Below, one piece after another: positions 1-8,831 of a stretch of 64,000 nucleotides of DNA. Below the pieces are notes generated by a model. The model saw nothing but the letters and a program-made list of their open reading frames with translations. It was not told the origin of the DNA and made no database searches. The stretch's first letter is position 1; each line of letters starts with the position of its first letter. The stretch lies in assembly GCF_959029255.1 (NCBI RefSeq), contig NZ_CAUFUE010000003.1, positions 155,137 to 219,136 on the forward strand, written 5' to 3'. Source of the stretch: an uncultured Bacteroides sp. Its GTDB lineage: Bacteria > Bacteroidota > Bacteroidia > Bacteroidales > Bacteroidaceae. Both the position numbers and the translations under genes were made by a program.

Positions 1-151
1 CCCCTTCAGTAGTGCCTTTCAGATAGACAGATGTATAAGGCAAAGGCTCATTCGTCAGCGAATCGGTGACTACTCCTTGTACCAGATATTGCGCGCGCAA
101 CGGCATAGCAATAACTATCATGAACAGAAAAACCCTAATATACAACCTCAT
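1..151 (-). CDS. N-terminus of a secreted protein with a carboxypeptidase-regulatory-like domain (partial)
   Basis: Only the first 50 codons are inside the window. The start ATG reads on the minus strand at 151-149. The translation begins with a hydrophobic signal peptide ending near LRAQ, followed by QYLVQGVVTDSLTNEPLPYT, which is the opening strand pattern (V-x-G-x-V-x-D, then P-L-P-x-x-x-V) of the CarboxypepD_reg-like beta-sandwich. In Bacteroides this domain starts both TonB-dependent receptors and DUF5686-type outer membrane proteins. Which of the two this is cannot be decided from the visible part. Confidence 0.75.
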   Translation of the reverse strand, partial: MRLYIRVFLFMIVIAMPLRAQYLVQGVVTDSLTNEPLPYTSVYLKGTTEG

Positions 152-272
152 ATCTATCTATATTAAATGATAATGTTTCTTTCACCACAGAGGACACAGA
201 GGGCACAGAGGTTTTAATCTTTTAGAGATTTAAATCTTTTAGGCGCAGATGACGCGTTTTTTTTTCTTAAAC

Positions 273-327
273 AGCAGTAACTCTATTTTTAATTAGCAGT
301 AACCCTATTTTTAATTAGCAGTAACCT
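273..327. repeat. 22-bp tandem repeat, about 2.5 units
   Basis: Units begin AGCAGTAAC and continue with (T/C)CTATTTTTAATT at 273, 295 and 317. The third unit is truncated. Confidence 0.8.
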
Positions 328-331
328 ATCC

Positions 332-409
332 GTCATCCTGAGCCTGTCGAAGGATCTTTTCCCTTTTATATATCAAGAGAGGAGATGCTTCGACTTCGCT
401 CAGCATGAC
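332..409. repeat. REP-like inverted repeat hairpin
   Basis: The left arm GTCATCCTGAGCCTGTCGAA pairs with a right arm (381-409) containing TTCGACTTCGCTCAGCATGAC, with a few mismatches and a roughly 25-base A/T-rich loop. Motifs of the type CTTCGAC-GCTCAG-ATGAC recur as intergenic palindromes in several bacterial phyla. Confidence 0.7.
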
Positions 410-639
410 AGCTAGTAACAGGGTAAAAAATCCGCGTCATCAGTATCATCTGTGTCATCCGCGTCATCTGCGTCTAAAAAATTAAAATCCGCTCAATCAG
501 CTCAATCAGCGTCTAAAAAATCAGAGACACAGCGCAGCTTTAAAATCCGCGTCTTCCGCGTAATTCGCGCCTAAAAGATTTAGCCCCCAAAAAGATTTAA
601 ACCTCTGTACCCTCTATGTCCTCTGTAGTGAAAACCTAA

Positions 640-735
640 ATTTCCATTTAGAGCCTAGCTGCATTCATATCAGTTGCGCTACCATCCGAATGGAAACCTT
701 GCCTCGGCACTACACCTGTAAATTCAAATCTAACA
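640..735. repeat. Diverged copy of a dispersed hairpin repeat
   Basis: The segment around CATCCGAATGGAAACCTTGC followed by an imperfect hairpin aligns with the inverted copy at about 9625-9708, including the flanking CCTAGCTGxATTxATATCAG block. It also aligns in part with the identical copies at 9717-9791 and 13490-13564. It is the least regular of the four copies. Confidence 0.7.
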
Positions 736-895
736 ATTTTGTTCGCAAAGGTACGGAAGAAAACTTTCCCTAAAAGTTCAGTTTTACTGAATAAATGTTC
801 TAAAAAACCACTTTTAATCCAAACACTTCCCGTTAAAAGCCGTTGTATAGCGAAAACAACGTAAAGAGACATCAGAACAACCTAAAAACTTAATT

Positions 896-2590
896 ATGGA
901 ATGGATTTTTAATCAGTTAAGGGAACGTCCCGAACTTGCCATTTTTCTCACTATTTTCCTGGGATTCTGGCTTGGAAAACTACGTATCGGTAAATTCACA
1001 TTAGGAACCGTTACCAGCGTTTTGCTTGTGGGAGTTCTTGTGGGACAATTGAATATTGCCGTACCCGGCCCTATCAAAGCGGTATTCTTCTTACTCTTCC
1101 TGTTTGCAGTGGGGTATAAAGTAGGCCCCCAGTTTTTCCGTGGACTGAAAAAAGACGGACTACCACAGGTCGGTTTCGCAGTGCTGATGTGCGTATCCAT
1201 TTTACTAGTGACATGGTTACTTGCCCTGATGATGGGATATAACATGGGAGAAGCTGCCGGGCTACTCGCCGGTTCGCAAACAATTTCTGCCGTAATCGGA
1301 GTCGCCGAAGACACAATGGCAGGCATGGGGCTAGATGAAGCACAACGGCAAAGTTATGTCAACATTATCCCGGTGTCATACGCTGTGACCTATATATTCG
1401 GAACTGCCGGTTCGGCATGGGTACTGTCGGCCATCGGTCCCAAAATGCTGGGTGGACTGGAGAAAGTGAAAGCTGCCTGCAAGGAGTTGGAGGCTAAAAT
1501 GGGTAATTCACAAGCAGATGAACCGGGCTTTATGCCTGCCGCACGTCCTGTAACATTCCGTGCTTACCGGATAGATAACGAATGGTTCAAGAAAGGGAAA
1601 AGAGTTATTGACCTGGAAGTCTATTTCCAGCAACAAGATAAACGGTTGTTCGTAGAACGATTACGTAAATCGGGAGCCATCGAAGAGGTAAGCCCGAATG
1701 TAGTTCTCGACATAGGTGATGAAGTGGTATTAAGTGGCCGACGTGAATACGTCATCGGAGAAGAAGACTGGATAGGTCCCGAAATTCTGGATCCGCAACT
1801 GCTTGATTTCCCGGCAGAAGTTTTACCGGTTATGATAACCCGGAAAACATTTGCGGGAAAAACAATATCCGTTGTTCGCAGGGAGAAGTTCATGTATGGT
1901 GTCAGCATCCGGAGTATCAAAAGAACAGGCATAGAAATTCCCGTCCTGGCGCAAACCGTACTGGATGCGGGTGACGTCATAGAACTGGTAGGCACCAAAC
2001 AGGAAGTTGAGAAGGCCGCCAAACATCTGGGCTATATAGACCGCCCCACTCACCAGACGGATATGATATTTGTTGGTCTCGGTATTCTTATCGGTGGATT
2101 ATTCGGTGCTTTATCCATTCATATCGGAGGGGTGCCCATCAGTCTGAGCACCAGTGGCGGGGCATTGATTGCCGGTCTGTTCTTCGGCTGGTTGCGGAGC
2201 AAACATCCTACATTCGGACGTATTCCCGAACCTTCATTATGGGTTCTGAATAATGTCGGATTGAACATGTTTATTGCGGTAGTCGGCATTGCGGCAGGTC
2301 CCAGTTTCGTACAAGGTTTCCGTGACGTAGGTGTCAGCCTGTTCCTGGTAGGTGCGGCAGCTACCACCCTACCGCTGATTATCGGACTGTTGCTGGCAAG
2401 ATACCTCTTTAAGTTCCATCCTGCAATTGCTTTGGGATGCTGTGCCGGCGCACGTACCACCACAGCCGCCCTGGGAGCCATACAAGATACAGTAGAAAGT
2501 GAAACTCCGGCTTTGGGCTACACCGTGACGTATGCCGTAGGTAACACCTTACTTATAATATGGGGAGTAGTCATCGTTTTACTGATTTAA
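896..2590 (+). CDS. aspT: Aspartate:alanine exchanger (AspT family)
   Basis: The 564-residue inner-membrane protein has the AspT/YidE architecture. An N-terminal block of about five membrane helices (residues 12-185) is followed by two cytosolic TrkA-C/RCK-like domains (about 205-290 and 295-380) and a C-terminal helical block (about 390-564). The paired motifs QTISAVIGVAEDT and CAGARTTTAALGAIQDT in the two halves are the duplicated transport repeats of this family. AspT imports aspartate and exports alanine, which generates a proton motive force together with cytosolic decarboxylation. The aspartate 4-decarboxylase gene follows 58 bases downstream on the same strand, which supports this substrate assignment over an uncharacterised YidE-like role. 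Confidence 0.92.
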   Translation: MEWIFNQLRERPELAIFLTIFLGFWLGKLRIGKFTLGTVTSVLLVGVLVGQLNIAVPGPIKAVFFLLFLFAVGYKVGPQFFRGLKKDGLPQVGFAVLMCVSILLVTWLLALMMGYNMGEAAGLLAGSQTISAVIGVAEDTMAGMGLDEAQRQSYVNIIPVSYAVTYIFGTAGSAWVLSAIGPKMLGGLEKVKAACKELEAKMGNSQADEPGFMPAARPVTFRAYRIDNEWFKKGKRVIDLEVYFQQQDKRLFVERLRKSGAIEEVSPNVVLDIGDEVVLSGRREYVIGEEDWIGPEILDPQLLDFPAEVLPVMITRKTFAGKTISVVRREKFMYGVSIRSIKRTGIEIPVLAQTVLDAGDVIELVGTKQEVEKAAKHLGYIDRPTHQTDMIFVGLGILIGGLFGALSIHIGGVPISLSTSGGALIAGLFFGWLRSKHPTFGRIPEPSLWVLNNVGLNMFIAVVGIAAGPSFVQGFRDVGVSLFLVGAAATTLPLIIGLLLARYLFKFHPAIALGCCAGARTTTAALGAIQDTVESETPALGYTVTYAVGNTLLIIWGVVIVLLI

Positions 2591-2648
2591 AACCCAAACT
2601 TACAAGAAACTAATCATAAATATATTAAGAACTTAAAATCAGATTGAT

Positions 2649-4265
2649 ATGGATACCAAACTATTAGAAAAGAAAATGGAGAATATCAGCCCCTTTGAGC
2701 TGAAAAACCGCCTTATAGACATGGCGGACGAAAGTCTGAAAAAGAGCGCCCGAACCATGCTGAATGCCGGACGAGGTAATCCGAACTGGATTGCTACCGT
2801 TCCACGCGAAGCGTTCTTTCTTCTGGGACAGTTCGGATTGGGAGAATGCCGCCGGGTGATGTACCTGCCGGAAGGTATTGCCGGAATTCCCGAAAAACAG
2901 GGTATTGCTTCCCGGTTCGAGTTATTCCTCAAGAGCAACACCTACAAACCGGGAGCTTCCCTGCTGGAGCAAACCTATAACTATATGTTAATGAAGCATG
3001 CCGTAGACCCTGACAGCCTTGTTCACGAGTGGGCGGAAAGTGTTATCGGCGACCAGTATCCCGTACCGGACCGTATCCTGAACTTCACCGAAATCCTTGT
3101 ACGCGACTACTTAAACCAGGAGTTGTGCGACAACCGTCCGCCGCGCGGCGCTTTCGATTTATTTGCCACAGAAGGCGGAACAGCCGCCATGTGCTATATC
3201 TTCGACTCATTGCAAGAGAACTTCCTGCTGAATAAGGGTGATGGAATTGTCCTCATGGTTCCCGCCTTCACTCCTTACATTGAAATTCCACAATTGAACC
3301 GTTACCAATTCAACATGACGGAGCTACACGCCAACCGTATGACGAAGGATGGGCTTCACCTGTGGCAATACAGTGACGAGGATATAGACCGTCTGAAAAA
3401 CCCGTCAATCAAGGCTCTCTTCGTAACCAATCCGAGCAATCCACCCAGCTATGCCCTCAGCCCTGAGACCATGGCACGTATCGTGAGCATTGTACGTGAA
3501 GATAACCCGAACCTGATGATTATCACGGACGATGTTTATGGTACTTTCAGCCCACATTTCCGTTCGTTTATGGCTGAAATTCCCTATAACACGCTATGTG
3601 TTTACTCGTTCTCCAAGTATTTCGGAGCTACCGGATGGCGTGATGCCGTGATAGCTTTGCACGAGTTCAACCTGTTCGACAAGTTGATATCCAAACTGCC
3701 GAAAGAAAAACGGGAGATTTTAAACCGCCGATATTCCACTCTCACACTGCAACCGGAGAAGTTGAAGTTCATCGACCGCATGGTAGCCGACAGTCGACAG
3801 GTGGCATTGAACCACACTGCCGGTCTTTCATTACCTCAACAGATGCAGATGAGCCTGTTTGCCTCTTTTGCCTTGCTCGACAAGGAAAACAAATATAAGC
3901 AGAAAATGCAGGAAATCATTCTTCGCCGTCTGCACGCCCTTTGGGACAATACCGGTTTCACCCTGGCAGAAGATCCACTGCGCGTAGGCTATTATACTGA
4001 AATCGACATGCTGGTTTGGGCAAAGAAATTCTATGGTGACAAGTTTGTGGAGTATTTGAAGAAAACCTACAGCCCGCTAAACGTTGTCTTCCGCCTTGCC
4101 AAGGAAACCTCCCTCGTATTATTGAATGGAGGTGGTTTCGACGGACCGGAATGGAGCATACGCGCTTCGCTTGCCAATCTGAACGAAAAAGACTATGTCA
4201 TTATCGGGCAGGGTATCAAGAGGATATTGGACGAATATGCGGAGGAATGGAAGAAGAAGAAATGA
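2649..4265 (+). CDS. aspD: Bifunctional aspartate aminotransferase / aspartate 4-decarboxylase
   Basis: This 538-residue PLP enzyme of fold type I removes the beta-carboxylate of L-aspartate to give L-alanine and CO2. The Schiff-base lysine lies in SFSKYFGATGW (about residue 323). The nucleotide-binding-fold motifs TNPSNPPSYAL and ITDDVYGTF precede it. The length fits the AspD family, which is about 530-540 residues with an N-terminal extension not found in ordinary transaminases. It is the cytosolic half of the aspartate-alanine cycle whose membrane half, AspT, is encoded immediately upstream. The consumed proton contributes to acid tolerance and energy conservation. A strong hairpin follows at 4273-4364. 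Confidence 0.94.
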   Translation: MDTKLLEKKMENISPFELKNRLIDMADESLKKSARTMLNAGRGNPNWIATVPREAFFLLGQFGLGECRRVMYLPEGIAGIPEKQGIASRFELFLKSNTYKPGASLLEQTYNYMLMKHAVDPDSLVHEWAESVIGDQYPVPDRILNFTEILVRDYLNQELCDNRPPRGAFDLFATEGGTAAMCYIFDSLQENFLLNKGDGIVLMVPAFTPYIEIPQLNRYQFNMTELHANRMTKDGLHLWQYSDEDIDRLKNPSIKALFVTNPSNPPSYALSPETMARIVSIVREDNPNLMIITDDVYGTFSPHFRSFMAEIPYNTLCVYSFSKYFGATGWRDAVIALHEFNLFDKLISKLPKEKREILNRRYSTLTLQPEKLKFIDRMVADSRQVALNHTAGLSLPQQMQMSLFASFALLDKENKYKQKMQEIILRRLHALWDNTGFTLAEDPLRVGYYTEIDMLVWAKKFYGDKFVEYLKKTYSPLNVVFRLAKETSLVLLNGGGFDGPEWSIRASLANLNEKDYVIIGQGIKRILDEYAEEWKKKK

Positions 4266-4272
4266 TAATTTA

Positions 4273-4364
4273 ATGAAGAACTAAGAATGAAGAATGAAGA
4301 ATTACCTTGCGGCGTACTTGCATAGCGCAGCCAAATTCTTCATTCTTCATTCTTCATTCTTAGT
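4273..4364. terminator. Long perfect hairpin between convergent genes
   Basis: A 31-bp perfect stem (left arm 4273-4303, starting ATGAAGAACTAAGAATGAAG; right arm 4334-4364) encloses a 30-base loop. It lies between the ends of aspD (+) and the histidine kinase gene (-), so it may end transcription from both sides. There is no clean T-run. The arms are made of GAATGAA/GAACTAA units and look like a mobile or slippage-prone repeat rather than a standard terminator. Confidence 0.6.
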
Positions 4365-4401
4365 TCTTCATTCTTAGTTCTTCATTTCTCCAAATTCCCA
4401 T

Positions 4402-5715
4402 TTATGCAAACAAAATACGGAAACGAGTCAACCCATCATTGTAAGTACGCAGGGAGAAGGTACAACCATGGCGACTCAGCACTTCCCTGATAAACACCAG
4501 ACCGATTCCCTGCCCGTTCGGTTTGGTGGAAAAGAAGGGGCTGAAGAGTTTAGCTTCGGCCTCTTTACTAATTCCGGGGCCATTGTCAACGACTTCTATG
4601 GAAGCGGGGGCAATGGTCCTAACTATTATTTCGCCTTGCCCGACTGAGTTCTCGGCCGCCCCCTCAATACTCTCGGCGGCATTCTTGATGATGTTCACCA
4701 AAACCTGCTCAAAAAGGGAAGCGTCCAAACGAACCTTGCCTACCTCGGGGTCACACTCCAAACGCAGATTGATGTTGCGGTCGTTGCACATCCCCTCCAT
4801 GAAACGTTTACACATAGCCACCAATTCATTCAACTGAACAGGAACTACGGTCGGTTCGGGTATCTTCACCACATCGGCAAAACGGGTGATGAACCGGCTC
4901 ATAGAAAAACAACGTTCCGTACACACGCGCATCACGTCACAAATATCTTCCATCCCCTCTTCAGTAGAAAGCGCTTGCTCCACCGTGTCCAATGTGGAGG
5001 TTATGCCTGCTGTCGTATTATTCACTTCGTGGGCAATCATACGGATTACCTTTTCGTATGCGCGCTTTTCTGCGCGCATCACTTCTTCCGTCATGCGCTC
5101 AATCAAATAGAAAGGATGCTTAAAACCCCTGTCTATAAAAAAAGAATGAGTACATTTATAGATATTCGCGTCATTCAGACGAATTACCGTCGTGGTATCT
5201 TTGGGAATATCCGATAACTCGGCCGCTAACGGAGAATCCACAAATTCCAGTTGCTTGTTCATCGCTTCTTCCATGCGGACACCCAGCATCTTCAATGCCA
5301 TGGGGTTCAACTGGGAAATGTCACCATCCAATGTAGTGATGATAACTCCCATCGGAGAAGCCTGAATTAATAAATCCAGGAAATGGTTCTGTTCGCGCAT
5401 TCTCAGCCTTTCATTCTTCAATTGCTCCATCATCCGGTTGAAGATGTTCACAATACGGTCGGCTTCATACTGCCCCACCTGACTAAGACGGCTGCTGAAA
5501 TCCTGTTCGCGCAGTAATTCCATACCACTGCCGATGGTATTCATGGGCTTTACAATCTTCCGGTAGAACACAATAAGATAAATCAAAATGAATACAATCA
5601 GCCCCTCAACTATATACAGATGGGCGACTTGCATGCCTCCTGCCAAATATAACAACGTTCCACCCAGACCGAGTAGAAAAAGGACGAGGATAAAGAAGAA
5701 GAATTTAATGCGCAT
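4402..5715 (-). CDS. Membrane sensor histidine kinase with HAMP and PAS domains
   Basis: The 437-residue protein has two closely spaced membrane helices (about 5-25 and 32-50), so almost no periplasmic sensor loop. These are followed by a HAMP-like linker (55-105), a PAS domain (about 110-215) and a kinase core. The phosphoacceptor His is in MIAHEVNNTTAG. The ATPase boxes are NIIKNAAES (N), DNGPGIS (G1) and GQGIGLVFI (G2). The HEVNN box and the partner regulator put it in the NtrB/ATP-dependent class that controls sigma-54 activators. It starts five bases after the stop of the NtrC-type regulator gene and surely pairs with it. The signal sensed is unknown and is probably membrane or cytosolic. 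Confidence 0.92.
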   Translation of the reverse strand: MRIKFFFFILVLFLLGLGGTLLYLAGGMQVAHLYIVEGLIVFILIYLIVFYRKIVKPMNTIGSGMELLREQDFSSRLSQVGQYEADRIVNIFNRMMEQLKNERLRMREQNHFLDLLIQASPMGVIITTLDGDISQLNPMALKMLGVRMEEAMNKQLEFVDSPLAAELSDIPKDTTTVIRLNDANIYKCTHSFFIDRGFKHPFYLIERMTEEVMRAEKRAYEKVIRMIAHEVNNTTAGITSTLDTVEQALSTEEGMEDICDVMRVCTERCFSMSRFITRFADVVKIPEPTVVPVQLNELVAMCKRFMEGMCNDRNINLRLECDPEVGKVRLDASLFEQVLVNIIKNAAESIEGAAENSVGQGEIIVRTIAPASIEVVDNGPGISKEAEAKLFSPFFSTKPNGQGIGLVFIREVLSRHGCTFSLRTYNDGLTRFRILFA

Positions 5716-5720
5716 TATGA

Positions 5721-7073
5721 TTAAGCGATTATATTGTATTTCTCCAAACGGCGATAGAGTGCGGCACGGCTGATACCCAATGATAAAGCTACCTGGCTGA
5801 GGTTACCTTTGTGTTGCTCCAACGCTTGCAGAATAGTTTGCCGCTCTATCTCATCGAGTGTCATTCCGGCAAATGAGGTTCCTTCAGCCGCTTTAGCAGG
5901 TTCGTCGTGACGGAGATACTGCGCATCAAAATCGGAGGCATCCAATACAGATTTGCCACTAACCAGAATTGTACGTTCCACCAGGTTTTTCAGTTCACGG
6001 ATATTCCCCGGGAAAGGCAGACGTGAAAGGAAATTCAATGCATCTGCCGAGAAATCGGTACGGGGCAGTCCGTTGATTTCAGCCTGACGGTCGGCAAAGT
6101 GGCGTGCCAGCAAGGGAATGTCCTCACGACGCTCGCGCAAAGATGGAAGTTTTACGGTAATCAGATTGATACGATAGAAAAGGTCCTCACGAAAAGTTCG
6201 TTCGGAAACCATTTTGCGCAAATCGGCATTGGTGGCGGAAACTACGCGGACATCCACCTTGCGGGGACGGCTGTCACCCAGCACCTCGAATGTCTGATCT
6301 TGAAGCACACGCAATAGTTTTACCTGGCAGGAAGGATCGAGGTCACCTATTTCGTCCAGAAAGATAGTACCTTTGTTTGCCATTTCAAACCGTCCGATAC
6401 GGTCTGCACTGGCATCGGTAAAAGCACCTTTCTTATGACCGAACATTTCACTTTCAAACAAACTCTGGGAGATACCGCCAAGATTGACTTTCACGAAAGG
6501 CTGTTTCGTTCGTTGGCTGTTGATGTGGATGGCTTCGGCAATCAGTTCCTTACCTGTGCCGCTCTCTCCTGTAATCAATACGGAAGCATTGGTACGGGCT
6601 ATGCGTGCCACGGTATTCAGAACCTCCATCAGTCCTTGGGATTTACCAATGATATGACTGCGGTTCAAAGCACTGCTTTGTTCTTCCGGCACTTCTTCAG
6701 GAGCGGCGGTCAGTTCCAAAGCAGTCTCAATCCGTTGCAACAAAGCGGCATTGTTCCAAGGTTTGGTGATAAAGTCGAAAGCCCCCGCCTGCATCCCCTG
6801 TACGGCAAGCTGAATACTTCCCCAAGCCGTCATCAGAATGACAGGAACTTCGGGACGGAATACCTTTACTTGTTTCAGCAACGTAAGCCCTTCTTCTCCC
6901 GTAGTGGAAAGGGTAAAGTTCATATCCATCAATATCAATGCAGGAGCTTCAGCACGAACTATATCAATGGCTTCACGAGGACCGGAAGCTGTTTTCACAT
7001 CATAACCGGCACGCTTCAGCATAAAACTAAGTGAAGAACGTACAGCACTATCATCATCTACTATCAGTATCAT
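5721..7073 (-). CDS. Sigma-54-dependent response regulator (NtrC family)
   Basis: The 450-residue regulator has an N-terminal receiver with the acidic pair in IVDDDSAVR and the phospho-Asp in LILMDMNF. The central AAA+ domain carries Walker A GESGTGKE, the sigma-54 contact loop GAFTDA and Walker B GTIFLDEIGDL. The C-terminal Fis-type helix-turn-helix is in SQVALSLGISRAALYRRL. It should activate RNA polymerase-sigma54 from an upstream enhancer site. The only clear -24/-12 promoter seen nearby lies in front of the adjacent outer-membrane-protein gene, together with a 32-bp palindrome at 8745-8776, which makes that gene its likely target. Confidence 0.94.
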   Translation of the reverse strand: MILIVDDDSAVRSSLSFMLKRAGYDVKTASGPREAIDIVRAEAPALILMDMNFTLSTTGEEGLTLLKQVKVFRPEVPVILMTAWGSIQLAVQGMQAGAFDFITKPWNNAALLQRIETALELTAAPEEVPEEQSSALNRSHIIGKSQGLMEVLNTVARIARTNASVLITGESGTGKELIAEAIHINSQRTKQPFVKVNLGGISQSLFESEMFGHKKGAFTDASADRIGRFEMANKGTIFLDEIGDLDPSCQVKLLRVLQDQTFEVLGDSRPRKVDVRVVSATNADLRKMVSERTFREDLFYRINLITVKLPSLRERREDIPLLARHFADRQAEINGLPRTDFSADALNFLSRLPFPGNIRELKNLVERTILVSGKSVLDASDFDAQYLRHDEPAKAAEGTSFAGMTLDEIERQTILQALEQHKGNLSQVALSLGISRAALYRRLEKYNIIA

Positions 7074-7186
7074 AAATATTTGTAGTTTGTATCGGACAAA
7101 AATAACGATTTCAAAACATATTACGCAGATTTACACGTTTTTTTATCTGTTATCTATATAAATCCTCGTAATCTGTGTCGTGGAAG

Positions 7187-8674
7187 TTATCCTTTAATGA
7201 TATCTTCAAAATCCGCCTCCAACTCTGTATTCCGTTCAAAATCCCAAAGCGTCAGGCTACGGAGCTGGTAAAAATAGTACCAATAATAATAAAGTTCCGA
7301 AATGTGTTTCTGGCGTGCTTCATCCTTTGAATTTTGGGCGTCATTCAAATCAAGCGTACTGATTTTCCCAATCATAAATGTCTCTACACTTGTTTTATAA
7401 CGTTTCTCAGCGATGATGTCCGCTTCTGCCGCAATCCCCAATTGCTGTGCCTGATTATTGAAATTGGCCACCAACAAGAAAATATCCTGGTTGAAATCCA
7501 TTTGTTCCTGACGAAGCTTGGATAAAACGACTTCACGGTTACTCTTGGCTACCCGCACTTTTCCGCGACGCTTTCCCCAGTCAAGGATAGGAATTTTCAC
7601 ACCCACTTTCACTATCTGATTATCCAGTAAATCCTGATAGGCGGAAGAAAATTCATGGTTTTGTCCGGTATAACCGACACTGGCGAAAAGATCGATACTC
7701 CTCAAATTTCCACGGGCAGTAGCCACTTCGTAATCGGCTTCCAACTGACGGCGACGGATGTTCTGGGCAAAGGAGTTGCGCTCCAGCGCTTTATTCAACA
7801 CACGGTCATACGCCATTTTTATGTTAGGAACAGAGGCTGGTAATACAGGATTTAGCCCTTCCTGTTCGGATACCCCAAGGAATGAACGGAGCTGGAACAT
7901 TTTTGCATTCAGGTTGCTTTCGGCTTCCGTCACATCTGCCTTTCCTTGCAATGCGTTCAATTTGAGTTGCAGTAAGTCATTCTCGGAGATTTGTCCCATC
8001 TTACGTTTAGCAATCGCTACTTCATAAAGGCGGTCGGAGTTTTCTTTATTCTGCTGGGCTGTCGCCAATGCTTCTTTAGCCAACAATAGCTGAAAAAAGT
8101 AGGTGATGGTTTTCATCGTCACTTCTTCCGTAGCGGAGATAAACGCAGCTTTTGCCTCAGCATAGCGGACAGGTTCAATACGACGGTTCCATTTCAGGTT
8201 GTTCACGCCGAAAATGGGTTGTGTCAACTCAAGGCTGATGGGGACGGACATAAATTGTTTATCTCCGTTGGAGCCTAATTGTTTGAGATAGTCAAGTGAG
8301 GATGCCAAGGATAATTTACCTCCGGTGAACCATATATTTTGGTCTATGGACAAGGCGCCGGATAGTCCTAATGTATTATTGCGGACGAAACTATAAGAAC
8401 CGTCCGAATTCTGATAAGTGCTGTAGGATTTATTATAATTAGGTAATGTACCCGTAAAATTCACTTCGGGTAATAAATCGGCACGGAATGTACGATATTC
8501 CCAATAAGCGGTTTTCAATTCATTTAAAGCAACAGCGGCATCAACAGACTGGGTACGTGCCAGAGCTATGGCTTCTGCCAAAGTAATATCACGTTCGTGC
8601 ACCACTGAATCGTTTTGTGCAAAGGTTACCAACGGTATAAAAAAACAAACTGCAAGTAAAATATTCTTTTTCAT
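7187..8674 (-). CDS. TolC-family outer membrane efflux protein
   Basis: The start is placed at 8674, where MKKNILLAVCFFIPLVTFAQ gives a signal peptide. An in-frame ATG 99 bases upstream would put unrelated residues in front of it and would begin inside the palindromic operator. The mature protein (about 475 residues) shows the two OEP repeats of TolC-like trimers, with long heptad-rich helices and typical stretches such as ALATAQQNKENSDRLYEVA and GVKIPILDWGKRRGKVRVAK. It would form the outer membrane duct of a tripartite pump or type I exporter. No periplasmic adaptor or inner-membrane pump gene is next to it, so its partners are encoded elsewhere. Transcription should start from the sigma-54 promoter at 8706-8722. 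Confidence 0.9.
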   Translation of the reverse strand: MKKNILLAVCFFIPLVTFAQNDSVVHERDITLAEAIALARTQSVDAAVALNELKTAYWEYRTFRADLLPEVNFTGTLPNYNKSYSTYQNSDGSYSFVRNNTLGLSGALSIDQNIWFTGGKLSLASSLDYLKQLGSNGDKQFMSVPISLELTQPIFGVNNLKWNRRIEPVRYAEAKAAFISATEEVTMKTITYFFQLLLAKEALATAQQNKENSDRLYEVAIAKRKMGQISENDLLQLKLNALQGKADVTEAESNLNAKMFQLRSFLGVSEQEGLNPVLPASVPNIKMAYDRVLNKALERNSFAQNIRRRQLEADYEVATARGNLRSIDLFASVGYTGQNHEFSSAYQDLLDNQIVKVGVKIPILDWGKRRGKVRVAKSNREVVLSKLRQEQMDFNQDIFLLVANFNNQAQQLGIAAEADIIAEKRYKTSVETFMIGKISTLDLNDAQNSKDEARQKHISELYYYWYYFYQLRSLTLWDFERNTELEADFEDIIKG

Positions 8675-8705
8675 GTTCGGTCTTAATAATAATCGCGAAA
8701 AGAAA

Positions 8706-8722
8706 AGCAAAGAGTGTGCCAA
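8706..8722 (-). promoter_or_regulatory. Sigma-54 (-24/-12) promoter of the TolC-family gene
   Basis: Read on the minus strand the sequence is TTGGCACACTCTTTGCT, an exact TGGCAC-N5-TTGC element with the -24 GG and -12 GC dinucleotides correctly spaced. It lies 32 bases before the start codon at 8674, and the NtrC-type activator gene is directly downstream of the same gene. Confidence 0.88.
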
Positions 8723-8744
8723 GCGGCTGGAGAGGGTTGAAACA

Positions 8745-8776
8745 AGTGTGAGTGTTCGATATCGGACACTCACACT
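8745..8776. promoter_or_regulatory. 32-bp palindrome, probable enhancer site for the NtrC-type regulator
   Basis: The half-sites are AGTGTGAGTGTTCGAT and its near-perfect reverse complement, with one mismatched base pair in 16. The centre lies about 45 bases upstream of the -24 element. The position and symmetry suit an upstream activating sequence bound by a dimeric Fis-type domain. Binding by the regulator at 5721-7073 is inferred. Confidence 0.72.
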
Positions 8777-8831
8777 GTTCGTTTGCGGACGGTAAATGGA
8801 AAGTTAGTCGCGCGTATTCATAGAAAAGGAC

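Larger units (their letters stand above)
181..632. repeat. Imperfect 33-bp inverted repeat pair (arms 181-213 and 600-632)
   Basis: The left arm begins TTCACCACAGAGGACACAGA. The right arm is its reverse complement with three mismatches over 33 bases. The arms enclose 386 bases of low-complexity repeats. A related pair of CACAGAGAC-type arms occurs at 8832-8857 and 9006-9031. Confidence 0.75.
152..895. other. Repeat-rich intergenic spacer without a credible gene
   Basis: This 744-base gap holds only repeats. They are an imperfect 33-bp inverted pair at 181-213 and 600-632, a 22-bp tandem repeat from about 273, a REP-like hairpin at 332-409, a run of low-complexity units resembling GCGTCATCTGCGTC between about 425 and 580, and a diverged copy of a dispersed hairpin repeat at about 640-735. 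An open frame on the minus strand (648-872) runs through the dispersed repeat and is not convincing. A minus-strand TACCTTTG box (746-753) could be a promoter facing the repeat. Confidence 0.7.

Noticed and set aside
648..872. 74-codon minus-strand reading frame
   Set aside because: Its C-terminal part is only the dispersed repeat read through. The same amino acids recur in other repeat copies, which reflects shared DNA and not a conserved protein.
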